From Branchipolynoe longqiensis (taxonomy: Eukaryota; Annelida; Polychaeta; Phyllodocida; Polynoidae): a stretch of DNA of 64,000 bases. Under the pieces are notes generated by a model. That model saw nothing but the letters and a program-made list of their open reading frames with translations. It did not search any database and had not been told where the DNA came from. Positions 1 through 12,800 of the stretch are shown here, in pieces. The position numbers and the translations under genes were made by a program. The DNA is taken from contig CM059192.1 in NCBI GenBank assembly GCA_030323885.1, forward strand, positions 64,039,593-64,103,592, given 5' to 3'. Positions within the stretch are counted from its first letter, which is position 1; every line of letters begins with the position of its first letter.

Positions 1-500
1 GAGGCGGTGGGTGGCAATGGGAGCTGCTAGGTGGCAGTGCGAGGCGGTGGGTGGCAGTGGGAGCCGCTAGGTGGCAGTGCGAGGCGGTGGGTGGCAGTGG
101 GAGCTGCTAGGTGGCAGTGCGAGGCAGTGGGTGGCATTGGGAGCCGCTAGGTGGCAGTGCGAGGTGGTGGGTGGCAGTGGGAGCTGCTAGGCGGCAGTGC
201 GAGGCGGTGGGTGGCAGTGGGAGCCGCTAGGTGGCAGTGCGAGGCTGTGGGTGGCAGTGGGAGCCGCTAGGTGGCAGTGCGAGGCGGTGGGTGGCAGTGG
301 GAGCCGCTAGGTGGCAGTGCGAGCCAGTGGGTGGTAGTGGGAGCGGCTCGGTGGCACTGCGAGGTGGTGGGTGGCAGTGGGAGCCTCTAGGTGGCAGTGC
401 GAGGCGGTGGGTGACAGTGGGAGCCGCTAGGTGGCAGTGCGAGGCGGTGGGTGGGTGTGGGAGCCGCTAGGTGGCAGTGCGAGGCGGTGGGTGGGTGTGC
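1..500. repeat. 40-bp GC-rich minisatellite upstream of the SH3BP5-like gene
   Basis: About twelve imperfect copies of a 40-bp unit, built from two 20-bp halves that share GGTGGCAGTG. The array starts before the window and stops about 260 bp before the first exon. Open frames across it are by-products of the repeat and are not genes. Confidence 0.9.
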
Positions 501-756
501 AGGACTGAGTTACCTGCCGCTACCTGCAGACAATCGCCGGGCCGCAGGCTCAGGTAAATCGATAGGTGCCTGCGGCTCCACGCCGGCCCCGCCCTCCCCC
601 CATCCCGCCAACACCCGCCTCGCCCCGCCCGGCAGTGGAAGGCGGCCGGCGGCCCAGCCTCCCTGCACGCCCCGCTGCACCCTGCCATAGCAGCCCTGCC
701 TCCGTCAGCGGCGGTCTTCGGTCGGCAGTAGGCCCGGACTGCGGGACGCGGCCGCC
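501..756 (+). promoter_or_regulatory. GC-rich TATA-less promoter and 5' UTR of the SH3BP5-like gene
   Basis: This is a unique, C+G- and CpG-rich stretch between the 40-bp minisatellite and the first coding exon. Two GC-box cores (CCCCGCCC) lie near 587-594 and 623-630. No TATA box is visible. The stretch ends in a textbook Kozak context, GCCGCCATGA, at the proposed start codon. The transcription start cannot be placed from sequence alone. Confidence 0.55.
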
Positions 757-801
757 ATGAAGACCCACTGGAGGGACTACATGCAGTGTCCCAAGATGCA
801 G
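757..801 (+). CDS. SH3BP5: SH3BP5-like exon 1 (residues 1-15)
   Basis: ATG in context GCCGCCATGA encodes [15 protein letters not shown] and ends in CAG before the donor GTGGGT at 802. Phase 0 joins exon 2 exactly. These residues show no family similarity, so the call rests on the Kozak context, the GC-rich setting, the donor and the phase. The real first exon could lie elsewhere. Confidence 0.6.
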
Positions 802-3800
802 GTGGGTCGAGGCAGGCTGTGTGATAGATGGGTAGTGGCAGGTTGTGTGAGGGGTGGGTAGCGGCAGGTTGTGCTGTGGTAGAGGCAGGCTGTGCTGTGA
901 TAGAGGCAGGCTGTGCTGTGGTAGAGGCAGGCTGTGTGTGAGTGGGTAGCAGCAGGCTGTGTTGTGGTAGCGGCAGGCTGTGTTGTGGTAGCGGAAGACT
1001 GTTGTGGTAGCGGCAGGCTGTGGCAGGCTGTGTGAGGAGTGCGTAGTGGAAGTCTGTGTGAGGGGTGCGTAGCGGCAGGCTGTGTGGAGGTACGTAGTTG
1101 CAGGCTGTGAGAGGGGTCTGTAGCGGCGGGCTGTGTGGGGGTGCATAGTTGCAGGCTGTGAGGAGTGCGTAGCGGCAGGCTGTGTGGGGGTGCGTAATTG
1201 CAGGCTGTGTGAGGAGTGCATAGCGGCAGGCTGTGAGGGTTGCGTAGTTGCAGGCTATGTTAGGAGTGCTTAGCGGCAGGTTGTGTGGGTGTGTGTAGCG
1301 GCAGGCTGTGTGAGGAGTGCGTAGCGGCAGGCTGTGTGGGGATGCGTAGTTGCAGGATGTGTGAGGGGTGCGTAGCGGCAGGCTGTGTGAGGAATGCGTA
1401 GTTGCAGGCTGTAAGGAGTGGGTAGTTGCAGGCTGTGAGGAGTGGGTAGTTTCAGGCTGTGAGGGGTGCGTAGTTGCAGGCTGTGAGGGGTGCGTAGTTA
1501 CAGGCTGTGAGGGGTGCGTAGTTGCAGGCTGTGAGGAGTGGGTAGTTTCAGGCTGTGAGGGGTGCGTAGTTGCAGGCTGTGAGGGGTGCGTAGTTGCACC
1601 TCCCACCCCCATCACCTTTACCAGTCCTGGTTCTGCTGGTTGCTTTGTCCGCAGACATTTAATGTAAGTCCTGCTGTGTGCATTAACGGCCATCAACGGC
1701 ATTCACTGCGGCTGTTTGTCACTTCACCTGCTGCCTGGGTCCGTGTGGCAGGGGGGGGGGGCGTGAGGTGTGGGGGTTGAAGTGAAGGGGGGGGTGAGGT
1801 GTGGGGGGGCGTGAGGTGTGGGGGGCGTGAGGTGTGGGGGGCGTGAGGTGTGGGGGGGCGTGAGGTGTGGGGGTGAGGTGTGGGGGGTCGTGAGGTGTGG
1901 GGGGGTCGTGAGGTGTGGGTGGCGTGAGGTGTGGGGTGGCGTGAGGTGTGGGGGGGGCGTGAGGTGTGTGTGGGGGCGTGAGGTGTAGGGGGCGTGTGGT
2001 GTGGGGGCGTGAGGTGGGGGGTGAAGTGAGGGGGCGCGTGAGGTGTGGGGTGTGTGAAGTGAGGGGTGTCGTGAGGTGTGGGTGGGGGGGGGGTGAAGTG
2101 GGGTGCGGAGGGGGCAACGACGGAAGTCAGACAACCTCGACCAGCTTTCACCAGTTTCCTACAGCCTCCCACAGCATCCACAGCATCCACAAGCATCCAC
2201 AGCATCCACAGCATCCACAGGCATTCACTAGCTTCCACCAGCCTCCCACAGCCTCCCCCACCCTCCCCAAGCATCCAGCCTTCAACAGCCTCCACAAGTC
2301 TCCGCCAGCCTCCCGCAGCCTGTCGCATCCCTCACCAGCCTCCACCGGCCTCCCACAGCCTCCACAAGCCTCCCACAGCATTCACTAGCCTCTCACAGCC
2401 TCCACAGGCCTCCCACATCCTACACGGCCTCCCACAGCCCCCAAGACCCTCCCAGGGCATGCACCAGCCTCCACCAGCCTCCACCAGCCTGCACCAGCAC
2501 CACCAGCCTCCACCAGCGCCACCAGCCTCCACCAGCCTCTACCAGCCTCCACCAGCCTCCACCAGCCTCCACAAGTGTCCACCAGCCTCCACCAGCCTCC
2601 ACCAGCCTCGCACAACCTCTAGCAACCTACACTGTTATCCGTAGGCCTTATAACATAAGTTTTATCTTCAAGATAGGGTTCCTGGTTCGCACACATTCAA
2701 ACTACCTACACACATCAAGGCACGCACTCACGTACACACGCACATATACACACACACGGCACAAACAGACAACACACCGAGATCACAGACACGCGCAAAG
2801 GACGCGCGGACACGCGCACTCAGCGATGCGCACAGACGTGACCCGTCTGGTCGGCCAGGGACGGGTTGAGTGGTGCGGAGGGTGGAGGGGTGTGTGTTCT
2901 TTGCGTGACGTCAGTGGTTTTTGAACGAGGTGCGTAATGTCAGTTAGTCCACCAGGTGGCACCCCTCACCTCGCCAGGTCAACAAGGATGGGGCGGCACA
3001 CTCCCTGCACACGCCCTGCACACGCCCTGCACACGCACTGCACACACCCTGCACACACCTAGCCCACACCCTGCCCACACACAACACATACCCTGCACAC
3101 ACCCTGCACATACCCTGTACGCACCCTGCACACACACACAACACACACCCTGCACACGCCCTGCACACACCCTGCACACACCCTGTACACACCTCGCCAA
3201 CACCCTGCACATACCCTGTACACACCCTGCCCACACCAGCCGACATCAACACACACCCAGCCCACACCGTGCACAAACCCTGCACACACCCTGCACACAC
3301 CCTGCACACACCTAGCCCACACCTAGCCCACACCCTGCCCACACCCTTCCCACACACAACATACACTCTGCACACACCCTGCCAACACACTACACACACC
3401 CTGCACACACCCTGCACACACCTACACACACCCTGCACACACCCTGCACACACCCTGCGCACACCCTGCACACACCCTTCCCACACCAAGCCCACACCCT
3501 GCCCACACACAACACACACCCTGCACACACCCTGCACACACCCTGTACACCCTGCACACACCCTGCACACACATTGTGGGTGTTTGTGGGTGTCAGTGGG
3601 TTTATGTAGGTCAGTGGATGTATGTGGGTGTATGTGGGTATCATGGGTGTCTGTGGGTTCTGTGTGGGTGTCATTGGGTGTCTTCGGGTGTGTGTTGGTG
3701 TCTGTGGGTGTCTCTGTGTCTCTCAGAGTGTCTGTAGATATGTGTGGGTGGGTGTGGGTGTATGTGTGTCTCTACAAGGGGTGAGTACTACTGTGTCTGG

Positions 3801-6800
3801 GGTGTCTGTGGTAACACAGGTGGAGCGTGAGTGGGTGACACACAGGAGGAGCGTGAGTGGGTGACACACAGGAGGAGCGTGTGTGGGTGTGTGGGTGGGT
3901 GGATGGGGCAATGGGTCACACACACAGGGGGGTGAGTGCAGCTCACCCCCCCCCCCTGTGTGTGTCTGGGTGTGTGTCTGGGTGTGGTTGCCTGTATGTG
4001 TGTGTGTAAGTCGAGGTGGGGTACAGGGAAGGGAGTAAGTGACATTTCATTATGGTTTTGCTTTGTTTTATTTGTTATTGTGGACGTGATTCACTTGATG
4101 CGCGTGTTCAGATTACCGGGTACACACTGTAGAATGTCATAGAATACCACACTGAATATAACATGGCATAACATCTACCGTATATGTCCCAATAGAAACA
4201 TGATACCCAATAAAAGCACATTTCAAGATTGAAAGCACACACAAATTTACGATCATATTCACACTGAATGCACATAAAATAATCCCACTTTATTTCAGAG
4301 GCACAACAAAAACAAATCCATGAAATTCTTTAACTTTGAATAGACGCGCATCCATGTGTTTGCGTGTCTATTGGGATACATACGGTAGGCAGAATGTCAG
4401 ACCCTCGTTCTCCATGCTCTCCTCCCTCCTCCTTCCCTCCCCTTCCCTCTCCCCCTTCTTTCTTCTCCTTCCCTCTTACCCTTCCTTCTTTCCTTCTTCC
4501 CACCTCCTCCTACACCCTCCCTCCTTCCCTCTCCTCCCTCCTTCTCTCTCTGGCTACCTACTCCCCCCCCTCCCCACTCCTCCCCCCCTCTCCCCCTCCC
4601 AACCCCTCCTCCCCTTTCTCACCATATCTCTCTGTCCCTCTCCCTCTCCACCTCCTCCACCCTCCCCATTTTCTCCTCCCCCCGCCCCCCATTGGCCCCT
4701 TTGTCTGTCAAGCAAGAACCTCTCTGATGCAATTTTGAAATGGTTATATACTTTATTATTTAGAATTAGATCTATATAAGTCTAGATTTGGATTTGGATA
4801 AATGTAGATTCAGATCTGGATAAATCTAGATTATATACAGTTATCAAGATGGAGATTCCGATACATCTAGACTTAGATCTAGATATATCAAGAGAATTGC
4901 TCCTGTAACTGGTACAGCCGTATCAATATTTCTAATCAAAAAGCCAATATCGCATGTTGCCGGTCCATTTGTCTTCTCTTATTTATGTCTTCATTATTTA
5001 TGCTGGTTAATGCTCTATTGTACCTACATTAAATGTAATAATGTTGTCATTATTTTGTGTTTAGCCACTATTTGACCCCCAATCATCGATGTTTAATTTT
5101 TGTACTGGGGGGGGGGGGCGCGGAGCGTTAAATAAACAAACAAACAAAAAGGTTCAGGCAATTTTCACAATTCACTTTCAATACACTACTAACAACGGAC
5201 CGCCATAAAAAAAGACTTGTGATATTACACTTGTGCTCTCGTCAAACCAATTACTTAAAATATTATACTTGTCAGTATCTAACCTGGCATTTGGCATTAC
5301 TAGGATAGGGCAAGGAGTAGTGGAATGAGAAAGACCAATTGTCAAAGATTGATATTTCGGCTGCTTAATCACCGGATACAATTAAAAAAAAAAAATTTAA
5401 TCAATTATTTAGCTACTATAATTGTCCCATGGCATCTCCTAATCAGTTGGCAGTTTCTATACATCACTAACCAAACACCAATACTTACTTTTGTGTAGGA
5501 AACATATCCTCCCGCTGACACCCATAGACACCCACACATAACCACAGACACCCACACACATCCATGACATCTACGGAAACCACCAGACACCCACACACTC
5601 ACACATAGTCACATACACTCCTAGAGACACACAGACACCCACACCCACCCACACATATCTACATACACTCATAGAGACACACATACACCCACATACACCA
5701 ACACACACCCAAAGACACCCAATGACACCCACACAGAACCCACAGACACCCATCATACCCACATACACCCACGAACACCCACATACATCCAATGACCTAC
5801 AAAAACCCACTGACACCCACAAATAACCACATACACCCATGACACTCACAGAAACCAATGACACCCACAGACACCCATATGCACCCACAGACACCCACAT
5901 ACACCCACAAACACCCACATACATCCAGTGACCTACAGAAACCCACTGACACCCACAAATAAACACATGCACCCATGACACTCACAGAAACCAATGACAC
6001 CCATACACACCCAGACACCCATAATCCCCATGACACCCACAGCCACCCACTGACAGCCAGTGCAACCTACTGATACAACTGAGACTCTCGACCAGTGAGA
6101 GCACTGACACCACTATAAATGCTACCACGCGCTTAACAGGAAATAGATTTGATATCTAAGACCATAACTTGAATGATATGATTAAAATGACAAAGGATGT
6201 CGTTGCTTCCCAGCCTGTGTCTGGGGGTGGGGTCGGTGTGGGGATGCGTGGGGCTAAGTATGCCTGTGTGTGCCAGTGTGTGCCACTGTGCATGTGCAAG
6301 GTGTGTGCAGGGTGTGTGCTGTGTGTGCAGGGTGTGTGATGTGTGTGCAGGGTGTGTAGGGTGTGTGCTGTGTGTGCAAGGTGTCCGTGAGGGTGTGTGC
6401 TGTGTGTGCAGGGTGTGTGCATGGTGTGTGCAGAGTGTGTGTAGTGTGTGTGCATGGTGGGTGCATGGTGGGTGCCAGTGTGCACATGCAGGGTGTGTGC
6501 AGGGTGTGTGCAGGGTGTGTGCAGGGTGTGTGATGTGTGCGCAGGGTGTCCGTGAGGGTGTGTACAGGGTGTGTGCATGGTGTGTGCTGTGTGTGCATGG
6601 TGGGTGCATGGTGTGTGCCAGTGTGCACGTGCAGGGTGTGTGCAGGGTGTGTGCTGTGTGCAGGGTGTGTGCAGGGTGTGTGATGTGTGTGCATGGTGTC
6701 CTTGAGGGTGTGTGCTGTGTGTGCATGGTGTGTGCATCGTGTGTGCAGAGTGTGTGTAGTGTGTGGGCATGGTGGGTGCATGGTGTGTGCTGTGTGTGTC

Positions 6801-9800
6801 GGGATGTGTGCAGAGTGTGTGCTGTGTGTGTGCTAGTGTGCTGGTGTGTGTGCAGGGTGTGTGCATGCTGTTTGCAGGGTCTGTGCAGGGTGTGTGCAGG
6901 GTGTGTGCAGGGTGTGTGCACGGTGTGTGCATGCTGTTTGCAGGGTGTGTACAGGGTGTGTACAGGGTGTGGGCAGGGCGCGTGAAGGGTGTGTACAGGG
7001 TGTGTGCTGTGTGTGTGCAGGGTGTGTGCATGCTGTGCGCAGGGTGTGTGCAGGGTGTGTGCAGGGTGTGCGCAGGGTGTGTGCAGGGTGTGTGCAGGGT
7101 GTGTGCTAGGTGTGTGCAGCGTGTGTGCAGGGTGTGTGCATGTTGTTTGCAGGGTGTGTACAGGGTGTGTGCAGGGTGTGTAAGGGTGTGTACTGTGTGT
7201 GCAGGGTGTGTGCAGGGTGTGCGCATGGTGTGTACAGGGTGTGTGCTGTGTGTGCAGGGTGTCTGCAGGGTGTGTCCAGGGTGTGTGCTGGTGTGGGCAG
7301 GGTGTGGGCAGGGTGTGGGCAGGGTGTGGGCATGGATGTTCAGGGTGTGTCGCATGCAATTTGGATTAACTAATGCGCCAGCTGTTTTCCAAAGAATGAT
7401 GAATGTTAATTTCTCAGGGTTTTTGCGAAAGTATTGTTTGTTATATTTAGATGATGTTGTGATATCATCGTGAATGAATCTGGACCTTTAGAGTGAAAAT
7501 ATGATCCAGGATACAGTTAGAGCACTGGGTTTGGTAGTGACCATGGTAGGGCCGAAGAATGATCGAAAAATTGTTAATGGAGAAAAGGTTTGAATAGTTG
7601 ATTCTAATATTAATTGGGATGATTTGGCACCTAGATTAACGCGTAGAGAGAGGTTAACAGGTAGTAGGCAACCTTTGCCAATTGATCCAATTGTTTCTGG
7701 CCAGAATAAACAAACTAATGTATTTTTGGTTGATAAAACAAAACAAAAACCTAAAATAATAGATCCTCGTGATATTGGTACTTGAGCGTTTACACGTCAG
7801 CAGGCACGTAGAAGAGAACTGCATGTTACTAGTTGTACTGTAATCCACAGAATTGACCAATCACAGCAAAGAATGCCGTGGAATGATCGACGCCAGCGTG
7901 GACGGCTTAGTCCTTTGGCTCTGCCGGGCGGTAAAATTCTTTGTTCGGCACCACTAATTGGGAATGATTGCGCCATACCTAACCATTGCGCTAATATGAA
8001 GCATGAACTAAAATTAGTGCAAGTCAACAGCTTTCGAACTGATCGACAGGGTTTACAAGGTTTAGTCATAGGAAATGCTTATGTTCCTAACCAAACTTGC
8101 ACCGTAGTTTGCGCATAGTGATGTAAGTTTCACCACTAATAAACATTACTAATTCAAGGGAGTTACAGTGATGTTGGAGATGTGATAGACTCCACAGTAG
8201 CATTGCTATAGTAAGATTATTGACACTTTTGCTTACTGATGCTTCTACTTACATTTCAGGATGGACGATTTGTATAAAATGGAGAAATGGTATAAACATG
8301 GACGGAGTTGTATAGACATTGTCATGTACATCCATGTACCAAATAAATCTTATTATTTTATCATGACATATATGGTAAAATGTACACCGAGGGTGAGCAT
8401 GACATCACACTAACAATTATTAGATGAGCTCTGGATTCGTTTTCCGGGTAGACCAAGCAGGTGGAGACGAATGCAAGAACTCAAAGATGTGCATGCTAGT
8501 GCTTGAGAGACAGCATTGAGTATGTATTAACTTTTCTAGTTCCAAAAATCTTACTCAGCAGGTGTGTGGAGGACCAAGGCTGCATGACAGAGCACCTTGA
8601 TTCATGCATTACCGTAATAATCATAGTAATTTCTCAATCCTGACAATTTATTTCAGACTGCTAATCTATGTACTCTTTTGATTCTCATCGTACTCACTTG
8701 TGGTAAAGTGAATGCGAATAGCAGATACAGTTCTTCTATTCGGGAAGGGGTAACTTTTTCGCGAATATACGGTAACCGGTTTATAAATAATCAGACGCTT
8801 GGCGTGGGAGTCTATTCTTATCAGGTGTCGATGGCCGCATGCGGGAAGCAACTACCGTTTTCATCAAGCTTGACTGAAGCTGCATTTACAATTAATTCAC
8901 GGGCGAACAAAATTAGACAAAACACGATGTACATGAGAGTTTTATCACACATAAGATTCTTTTTGTTGTGTATGACAAAAGATCAGCGTGGGCATGACAT
9001 CATCGGTCGAAACTATGATAGAGTTCCATACAAATGTTTATTTTGTTTGAAAAGCATAACTAAATACCAACAACATTTAGAAACATGAAATAAAATAACT
9101 ATGATATCCAGAGAATCTATTCTAAATTACTATATGTATTACAAAACAAATATTAACATATGAAATATGATACTAATTAAGTTAACTTTCTTAAATCACT
9201 TTCCATTTCTGTAAAGAATGATTCTACATACTGATATTACATAATAAATATTATAATAATATAATTATATATATTAAAAAAAGAATTATTTAATAAAAAT
9301 AAATACAAAAATAGTGATCATATTTTTCAGAAATACTCTTATCTGTTTTCGCATGGTGATGGCAATAGATAATGCATGGGGAGGCATAGGTAATGCCTAG
9401 GGCATTGAAGAAGTCTTAATCATTTGTCAAAAGCAAGTGTCTGTTGGGAGCTCAGCTCAAATGATCAGAAAGATTCTTCCTTTTTCTTTCTCTATTGTTC
9501 ACTAGGCGATTGCATGAGGTTCTTTCCACTGCTTTTTGGCAGAGATAATGCCTGGGGAGGCATAGGTAATGCCTATGGCATTGAATGAACTCTAATCATT
9601 TTTCCAAAAGCAAGTGTATGTTGGTAGCTCAGCTCAAATGATTAGAAGGATTTCGGTTTCTTTTTATAATCACTTTACAAAAGTGATTGTTTGGTGACAG
9701 CTCAGCTAAAAGGTGATGACATTTTTCTTGATAGTCATAATCACTTTCCAAAACCAAGTGTGTGGTGACAGCTCAGCTAAAAGGTGTTGAAATTATTTAC

Positions 9801-12800
9801 ACATCTACAGAACAATTCATCTCCAAACTATTAAACTCCCACAACTACAAAACTATATTAAACTACAAAACTATATTAAACTACAAACCTGTTGACCGAT
9901 AGTAATATACAGTAGATTGACAACTACATAACTGATGGGTATTACTAATATTACTAATTTTGCATATAAAATGTTTTGCTTGGATTCTGCCAAGAAATAC
10001 TATAAAATACTACGAACTGTGGGGATGTTGTAGTATAAAACAAAATTTTCATTTGAAATTCATGGACATAAGAATGTGTCGAATATTGCCATTAGATGTC
10101 ATGAAATGTTGGTTCATTTGAAATTCATGGACATAAAAATGTCGGCCCGCCTGCTCTGAAATAGAGAGTGTTGACGGCTGCTCGTGGTTACCGCGCACTG
10201 TGCTGCATAGTCAGGCAAAAGCATCAATTTGTCAAAAACAAGACACTTATTTAGATTTGAACCTATTTATTTAAGATAGATACCAGTCACCTTATTCAGT
10301 ATGTGTTGCTGCATGGTACACTAAGTCAATGCAATAGAACCTGTTACTGCTCAAATCTACAGGGGTCAGAGATTTGCCAAACACGCCAAGATGAATTTAA
10401 CATGTTTATACCTCAAATATCTCCAAAGTTATACAGACAGTAATAGAGCATTTGCATTCCCCCACCAATCCAGTAAATAGGAATACTTTACACAGTGGTA
10501 TATATCACAGTAGGTTGCTTGTTTGGTTGTTGTTGTTTTACGTCCTAGCAACATCTAACGTCATATCAGGACGGGGTTATATACAGTGGTATATATCACA
10601 GTAGGAATTGTCATATACAGTGGTATATATCTCAGTAGGAGACTGTAACCTACAATGGTATATATCACAGTAGGAGACTGTCATATACAGTAGTTTATAT
10701 CACTGTATGAGACTGTCATATACAGTGGTATATATCGCAGTAGGAGACTGTCATATACAGTGGTATATATCACAGTAGGAGATTGTCATATACAGTGGTA
10801 TATATCACAGTAGTAACTGTCAAAACAGTGGTATATATCACAGTAGTAGACTGTCACATGCAGTGGTATATATCACAGTAGGAAACTGTGATATATAGTA
10901 GTATATATCACAGTAGTAACTGTCATATGCAGTGGTATATATCACAGCAGGAGACTGTCACATACAGTCTATATATCACAGTAGGAGATTGTCACATACA
11001 GTGGTATATATACAGTAGGACACTTGCTCATACAATGGTATACATCACAGTAGGAGACTGTTACATATAGTGGTATATATCACAGTAAGAGAATGTCACA
11101 TACAGTGCTATATATCACATTAGGACACTCTCACATACAGTGGTATATATCACAGTAGAGGACTGTCACATACAGTAGTATATATCACAGTAGGACACTT
11201 GCTCATACAATGGTATACATCACAGTAGGAGACTGTTACATATAGTGGTATATATCACAGTAAGAGACTGTCACATACAGTGCTATATATCACATTAGGA
11301 CACTGTCACATACAGTGGTATATATCACAGTAGGAGACTGTCATATACAGTGGTATATATGACAATAGGAGACTGTCACATACAGAGGTATATATGACAG
11401 AAGTGGACTGTCATATACAGTCGTATACATTAGCAGTTGACACCATATGCTGTGTTCTATTTTCACCAGACCGACATGAAGCTACTGAACCAGTCCATAG
11501 CGGACGTGAACGAACTGGACGGACAGTTATTCGTAAGTACGCCTTACTTATTCACTACCACGAACAGAGGCCAGTGCGATCTGAAGGCCCGGTCACATAC
11601 ACGTTAGTGGACCTAGTTGAACGTAGTGGAGGCTAACGTAGTTCAACATAGTGCAACATACTGGCATCCATACTTCTTTGTGATGAGAAAGTGATAAGAA
11701 TGTGCGTGGGCCGTGAGTTCCGATTTAAGCTTTGGACATGTTCAAAAGACAGGTATGTTTGAGGCAGACATAGCCTCCATGATGATAACATACTCTAGCA
11801 TACTCTAGTGTACTCTAGCGTACTTCTTAATGTACTCTAGCATACTCTAACATACTCTACCATACTCTGCATACTCTAGCGTACCCTAGCATACTTTGAC
11901 CTGCACAAAACCTTGGCCGTTCTGCCATGGTCCGTTAGTGGACGAAGTTGAATGTAGTTGAACGTGGTGGAGGGTAACATAGTTCAACATAGTTCAATGA
12001 AGTTCAATGTAGTTCAACGTAGTTCAGCATAGTTCAAAATAGTTGGACATGCTGGGATCTGTACCGTAACATACCGGGATCCGTACCGTAACATATTTAC
12101 CCGTACTATTAGGTGGGTGATCAACCAAAACCTGTCATACCTTAATGTAGTTTAACATAGTGATAGCACGTTTCACCCACGTTAATCTGTCTACGGATCA
12201 CTACATCCACTAACGTGTATGTGACCGGGGCTTGAGTTATGTCCATTAGGTAGTCCACATTACTCTCTAACTAATGGCCGGACTTTGACTATATAATATA
12301 TGTAAAGAGCCCATGGAAGCAGTCTGACACTCTCGCTTCACCTCAAGCTCAACTGGTCTCTGCCACACATTCCATTATATATATTGAAAATTACCCATGA
12401 AATAACTGACTATTCATCCTTATGTTATTATTAGCTCCATGTATTTAATAAGATTCAGTACATACACATAGCTGTGTAATTAGGAATAATATGTTGTGTA
12501 CTAAGTATACATCATGATTGTGCATTATTTCATGCCAAAACCATTAGAATCTGTGATTGATAGGTGAATCATCATAGCAACTGGAGGATTCAGGCACATC
12601 AACTGACACGCGCCATCTGGGCCGAAATGAAACCATGACTACCACGTTTCCAGGTTTGAGCAGAAACTGGCATCAATTCGATAATCAATCAGTTTTTCGT
12701 ACAAGATGCCATTTCCCCTATTTAACGCGCTCTAGTCAATATGCCCCATGTAATGCTCTACTCAATATGCCCTTCAACTGCGCACTTGATTTTTTTTTGC

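Noticed and set aside
467..1702. 411-codon minus-strand ORF rich in THPSQPATT
   Set aside because: Pure by-product of the minisatellites around exon 1; composition follows the DNA repeat and no start or splice context exists.
2970..3000. Extra exon of the SH3BP5-like gene near CGCCAG|GTCAACAAGG
   Set aside because: Exon 1 already joins exon 2 in phase, and the sequence runs into the satellite with no matching donor or family similarity.
6133..7359. 400-codon His/Thr/Cys-rich ORFs ([11 protein letters not shown]) and the Cys-rich plus-strand frames ([11 protein letters not shown])
   Set aside because: The 11-bp satellite keeps all three frames open because 33 bp equals 11 codons. They look like metal-binding proteins only by repetition.
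8678..9088. 136-codon ORF with CLFC...H stretch as a zinc-finger gene
   Set aside because: Only one CxxC/H pair, AT-rich like the flanks, no splice or promoter support and no recognised homology.
10576..11440. Possible CRISPR-like array
   Set aside because: Repeats are contiguous with no unique spacers; it is a eukaryotic minisatellite. The same holds for the other arrays.
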